Below are positions 58,521 to 64,000 of a stretch of DNA of 64,000 nt, piece by piece. The translations under genes were made by a program, and so were the position numbers. Source of the stretch: Glandiceps talaboti. Taxonomy: Eukaryota; Hemichordata; Enteropneusta; Spengelidae. The DNA is taken from contig NC_135555.1 of assembly GCF_964340395.1 (NCBI RefSeq), positions 15,291,246-15,355,245 of the forward strand, written 5' to 3'. Numbering within the stretch: position 1 is the first letter of the stretch; each line of letters begins with the position of its first letter. The notes under the pieces were generated by a model, which was given only the letters and a program-made list of their open reading frames with translations, was not told the DNA's origin and did not search any database.

Positions 58521-61500
58521 CACAACAGTTTGGGTTTTAATGCTTTTGAGGAGCCCCCCCCCCCCCGTAATGTTACCCATGGAGTTGCCCCCCCCCCGGG
58601 GGTGAGGTCGCAACACAATATTGACTTTGAACTTAAATTTCACTCATTGTCATCGTAGTTGTTTGTAGTTTTTGGCTCTTTGGTTTTAACTTCTCGACAG
58701 ATATCCTCTAAATATACACGTAAATAGATTAAATGACTGAATGTGGTGCTGGCATAAAACTAGCATATTCAGATACTGACGGGACTATCATAATGATGTA
58801 GAATAGCATAACCATTTACAAATTAAACGTCGAGGTATGCAGAGTGTCGACTTCAATTGATCGCAAGAAAATTAGAAACCACACAAGCCTACATAAAAAG
58901 ATTATTGGGGCAATTTATTTGTAGTAGATTAATCAGTAAACAAATAATCTACAAGTATGATATTGTTAGCTTAATAGTAGAAATGATGGATGGGGAACCA
59001 TGTCATTAACCACACAGAATCGAATTTCTGACCTTTGGAAAGGAAGGGTTACTGTCTAGAAAAACACATGTTCTCTTCCCTGCTACCAGATAGCTTTGGT
59101 GATATTTAGGTCATTCAGCTATATGTGGTGATGTGTGAAAGAATTTACAAGTTGGCAAATGTAGGACAACATTGATATAGCGGTAAGACCGTGACACATG
59201 GATATGATGATTGTGGACAGCAAAGAAAAGAACACGGCAAAAGAAAGGAGTATGACAATAAATATGTTATAGCCTTTTTGGTTTCGATCAATACATTTCA
59301 CATAGATCATTTCTTTATCAAAATTTGTGTTTTAATGTTCGTCGGCGCTTAAAATGGTCCGACAATATGAATTGCTTGGGAGTTTACATTGAATGGCCGA
59401 CAATTCTGCTACTATTTGTATAATTGTTCATGAAACTTTAGCTTTGTAACAGTATGAATAGTGATGGATGGACAAATGGATTGATCATAGATCATTATAC
59501 ATTGGTCTCTGTACAAAGTATATGATAAACTGCAGTGTAGTCGTGTAACACAATCCAGTTTCGTAGAACGCATGCGTATTGACATCGATTCATCTCCAAT
59601 TTATAAGATGATGTGATCAAAAGAAGCTAACTTTATAGTTAGTTGCAACATATTGTGTACGATACCCCAACTCACGTATTCAACAACATGAAAACATCTC
59701 TTACCCAAGGTGTCATGCGTAATAAAGTTTTAACAATCAGATATAATAACCATTGTCAAATGTTTTGGTTTTGGTGTTAGCTAGCCTAAAAGCCCTGCAC
59801 TGGGGACTTTGTGTGGGACACATCAAGATCTCAAAATGTCTTAAAATCTGATGAAATTGTGTGCAAATTTAACAATTACACGATAGATGCACAAAGCATT
59901 TTTTTACAATATGCACTTCAGCTATTGTGATATTTAGGATATCAATGGAAGCAGGTACAAAACCCGACTTTATCTTTACTCTTCTAAACTTTTGGAAACG
60001 AAATTGTATCAAAATATGATATTTACAATTCACCATTCCTAATGCTATGCTTTCATCACAGAATCTATATATTTACGGTCTCATGATTCTATTTCCACCC
60101 ATAAAACAAAAATAAGTCAGTTAAAGCTTAGTCAGTACATTCTTGTTGTTAGTCGAATAAAACGATGTAAGAACAGTGCAGTTGAAAATGCAAATAAATT
60201 CAAAGATGGAAGTCAGTCTGCAAAACTTAATGGACAATAATTGTTTTCAAACAAAACATGATTATTAGGACTGGAATCTGTGTTCGCCCTAAATGCGAGT
60301 TAAACTTTGTATATCCTAGGTATCTATATTCGGTCACATTCTATTTTACAGCATAACGATCAGGAACTACAGTGCAGGTTTATTTGAAGTCAATGAGCAC
60401 TTCGTTGTTTTTTTTTAAATACCTGGTGTTTGTCGTTTAGGCTATTTTTCATCCAATTCTTTATTGTAGAAATATTGTTGTAACTTTGTTAAAAATAAAG
60501 ATATTGACTCCAAATTTTCCGAGTTTGTCCCTTTAATATTCCTCGTAACATTAAAAACATTAAAGGATAGTTTGTTTACATTATGATGAAATTTGACACC
60601 TGCATATATTATTATATCATATTTTTCATATTTTCCTGTACAAGGCAATTTTGATTTTTTTACAATTTGTTTTTACAGTTGTCATCATAAATTTTGTTTT
60701 GTGTGTACCCCGTTTTCAACAAAACAGTGCTAATTGCCTGTCTCAGTAACATAAACCCCTCTAAGGAGTTTCTTTCTCGTCCTTCATATCAATTATCAAA
60801 TAACACAAACTCGAATTCCCTAGCACTTGTAATAAGCTTGAAAGCGTAAAATGAAGAAACGTTCAAAATGGTCAATAAAGGAGAAAAGGCAAAAACGCAA
60901 GCTGCGAACTAGAGTGTTTTTTTTCAACAGGGGACACATCATAGCTCACCTTAGTTTTGGAGCCTTCATGTAGCTTAATTTGTATCGAACCGCATGCTAG
61001 TTCTTTGATATCCAAGAGAGTAGGTTAAACTAACGGAATTGATACAAGCTCAACTTGACAAAATATTTTCACATTTTATGGTATTGTTAGGCAAATACTT
61101 TATGACAGGCCTGAAAGCAGGGAATTGTACTTAGAATTCACACCACTTAATCGGAATAACATGCAATTTGCCAATTGGGTCGACATTGATAATATTACAT
61201 AATTTACTGACTACGTACGACTACGAATTCAAAAAAAGATCCCTGCCCCCGTACTCCCAGTCATGGATGCGATCAATGAAAATGTGAAGTGTAAACACGC
61301 AATCGTAATCTCTTGTTTAGGGTTTCAATTATGTAGCTAAAACTGTCAAGTTGTTGTCTTTAGCTTTGTACCAAAACAGGACCGTCGTTAAGAGTCCGTT
61401 TTATAATGTATCGACCAAGATAATCATACACTTGGGATTGTGGCAGATGATAGGTTGAGAGACAAGTTGATGAACCTACACACATAGCTTACAAGGTCAC

Positions 61501-61685
61501 AAATAAGTCTCAGACCAAGCAAAGGAATGTGTTCGATACATCTGAAGTAGAAAGGTCGTTTTTCAAATAATTTATTGTGGGTTTTTTTACGAATCTAAGT
61601 ACATTTGATAAAAAATTCTAGACTTGACACTCTTTTATCTTGTGTGTAAACAGTGCAAAACGTGACACACAATTGTACAAACACA
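58521..61685. other. no gene recognised
   Basis: AT-rich; C homopolymers near 58554-58566 and 58587-58595. No domain-bearing ORF or structured repeat identified. Confidence 0.4.
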
Positions 61686-61722
61686 TGCGAGAGCGCGCGC
61701 GCGCGCGCACACACACACACAC

Positions 61723-61783
<61 letters not shown>

Positions 61784-61791
61784 CTCGGTGA

Positions 61792-61824
<33 letters not shown>

Positions 61825-61848
61825 AATAATTAGTAGTAGTAGTTATTA

Positions 61849-61879
<31 letters not shown>

Positions 61880-61891
61880 CATTATTATTAT

Positions 61892-61924
<33 letters not shown>

Positions 61925-61938
61925 CATTATTATTATTA
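61686..61938. repeat. (GC)n (AC)n (TA)n (AAT/ATT)n compound microsatellite
   Basis: Four repeat types follow one another over 250 bp. The long Ile/Tyr-rich minus-strand frame across it is an artefact. Confidence 0.95.
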
Positions 61939-64000
61939 AAAAGGAACGGTTTATGGAGCGCGGCAATATAGTCCTGCTGAGTAACAGATAGGGCATTTCA
62001 TTTGGGAGTTTATTACATGTAAAAGTGGCGTGAATTGTAATGTCTATATTGAATTCTGGTCGAGTCCACAAAATTCATACGCCTTTGACACATCTCTGCA
62101 AGTCGATAGCTTTGCAATGTGCAATGGAATTTTTACCACTCACTGCACTCTATTCAGCCACGGAAACTCATTAATCAATTCAATGAATATTCGCACATAA
62201 CAATCAAGAACGCATGCGCGTTTCAGAAGCGCGCCCAGCGTATCGAGGTAAATTACCATTCTATTGGAACGAACGAGCCTGATCGAACTGTGCTTTACAC
62301 ATATGCAGGAAAAAAATAAACCTACCATGCTGAAGATAACGTCTACAAGAATCTCCTATTCATTGAAATGTGATAAATTGGTAAGTGTTATTTAATAATC
62401 TGAAATATGAAGTTGTATTTATACAGCTATGTAGCTAACGATAGTCTCATTGTTAATATTTCACATGCAATACTTTTACGTTGTTACTATCCGTAATTAT
62501 TCATGTGTTAGCTTCCCGCTCCAAAACTCAAAAAAGACTGCAGACTTCAGATTCCTTTGCCAATTATCATTGACCACGATGGAAATCAGAGCCTAGAGTG
62601 TGATTTTGCATTCGATTAGTTAATTGGTATGTAACATCAAATTGTGCAAGGTCGAGTCCTCTTGAATTTGTGAATTGTATAACTTGTACTTTCTTTACTA
62701 ATGACATTCACCAGGAAATCGCCATATAAATTGAAAGTAAACACATTTTCTCTATGTTTTTACCAAAGCCGCGGCTGGTCTGATACTTCATGTTTGTCTT
62801 TTTAAAAATGATTGCGTATGAAATGTGTTGAACGCATGTACATCCTCAGTTCCGATCAGAATGTTGGCGCGAAAAGCTAACGTGTGAATGAGCTTGCACA
62901 TCGATCAGAAACACGACATCTTGCATGTCTCTCTATTCGGAATGGCCGACAGCCAATCATTGGTAGCCACTAGTGAACACGGTGAAATGAATGCGTGTAG
63001 GTTACGCCTCTTTCGGAGTCATGTTGATGTCATTTGATGACACGATTCTCAACAATACCCTAAGGCGGGAAACGCATTTGTCAAGTAATTCAATCTGACT
63101 TTCTCAGTACCAAACAATAGCTTATAATGTCAGGTTTTATGACTTCTGTCGAAGTAGAGTTGACTCCGATCCCTGGTCCCGGTAATGTCACATGAGAAAT
63201 AAAATTTCCCGCGGTTCGAAGTAAATAGCCTTGGTGTGACTTAACTACAGCACAGGTCAATTCAATTGGAAGCAAGCTTGCATACATGTAGGTGTTCTCT
63301 GCAAACCCAGTGGTATTTAAATGAAAATATGTGGACGATGATTTGTGCATCCACTTTCAATTTTCGAAATATTTAGTATTTGGTTTGTATTTTATTTACC
63401 TTTTTAACATTTTTCTTAAATCCCAGTCTAGTTCAGTATAGAAATACCACAGTCTATAATTTAATTAATGAAGATGTCAGTAGGTCTAATGTTGAAATAA
63501 CTTTGCGTAAGGAGTGTAAATTATATATACATCATGACGTGTTTTGGTCTACGTCATTCTAGGACAATTAGCATTGGTAGATGACAAGCATTTCTGATAT
63601 AAATATACAGTAGCTGCAACTGAAATGAAATCGAACTTGTACCCAATGACTAGGGGTATCTCATCACTCCACACACGTGCATGATCGTGTACATTAAAAC
63701 ATGTATCTATCAAACAACCCGGACTAAGTCATCAGAATGAGGGCCCCGAGTATAAGATACCGTAGATAATGCACCACAGGACTATTCATTGTTTGTGGTC
63801 ATCTTTCATTTTAATCACAACCGAATAATTTTTAGAAGAATGTAATGAAGGAGGATTAATGTAAAGAATTGTTTGTACATTTCCCTCCAAGTAATCAATA
63901 GAAAGGTCATGTTTTGAAACGAAATATTCACTGTATTATTTTTACTTTATCATTTATAGGGTGCCAACCTGAACCTCTGACGAAGCAATCGTGATCTGAC
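61939..64000. other. no gene recognised
   Basis: Non-coding as far as can be seen. A CpG-rich patch at about 62205-62245 and TTGGCGCGAAAA near 62865 could mark a regulatory region but no gene attaches to them in this window. Confidence 0.35.

Noticed and set aside
61595-62071. 158-codon minus-strand Ile/Tyr-rich frame resembling a membrane protein
   Set aside because: Hydrophobicity comes from TA and ATT repeats.

Overview
This is a stretch of animal nuclear DNA: AT-rich, with long introns, very many microsatellites and several families of foldback or MITE-like repeats. The gene set is a histamine-H3-like amine receptor, a GT12 N-acetylgalactosaminyltransferase, a carbohydrate sulfotransferase, a Toll-like receptor and a long multi-exon EGF-repeat gene. 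Four of the five have an uninterrupted coding region. That mix fits a marine invertebrate, plausibly a hemichordate or cephalochordate, but the sequence alone does not settle the phylum.

Layout. 1-5.9 kb holds no recognisable gene. It carries a ~540 bp foldback, a 43-bp minisatellite and a large CATA-type microsatellite. 5.9-6.9 kb (+) is the GPCR. 7-16.5 kb is repeat-rich and includes an ~1.1 kb element built like a non-autonomous Helentron (HINE or 'pearl' type) at 8.69-9.81 kb, plus copies of a foldback MITE. 16.6 kb (+) has a small secreted-peptide-like ORF. 17.6-19.2 kb (-) and 19.9-21.1 kb (+) form a divergent pair of intronless Golgi glycan-modifying enzymes, a beta-1,4-GalNAc transferase and a 6-O-sulfotransferase. 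22-30 kb is repeats. 30.1-32.8 kb (+) is a single-exon TLR with a complete TIR domain. 34-37.6 kb shows no clear gene.

37.7-52.3 kb (-) is a partial gene with 22 recognised exons encoding 23 EGF-like domains. Every exon is a whole number of codons and phase 1-1, so each is a portable cassette. The downstream exons (37.7-43.2 kb) encode ordinary six-cysteine EGF domains. The twelve upstream exons (44.0-52.3 kb) encode an eight-cysteine variant: one extra Cys sits four residues before C4, and another replaces the Gly before the aromatic residue between C5 and C6. The exon between the two blocks has seven cysteines. I consider this array the most interesting item in the window. Neither the signal peptide nor the C-terminal end was found.

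52.3-64 kb has no gene I can support. It holds simple repeats, weak exon-like or promoter-like fragments and one possible transposon-derived coding remnant. The GPCR, glycan enzymes, TLR and EGF protein all belong to cell-surface or secretory biology, but nothing in the sequence shows them to be co-regulated.
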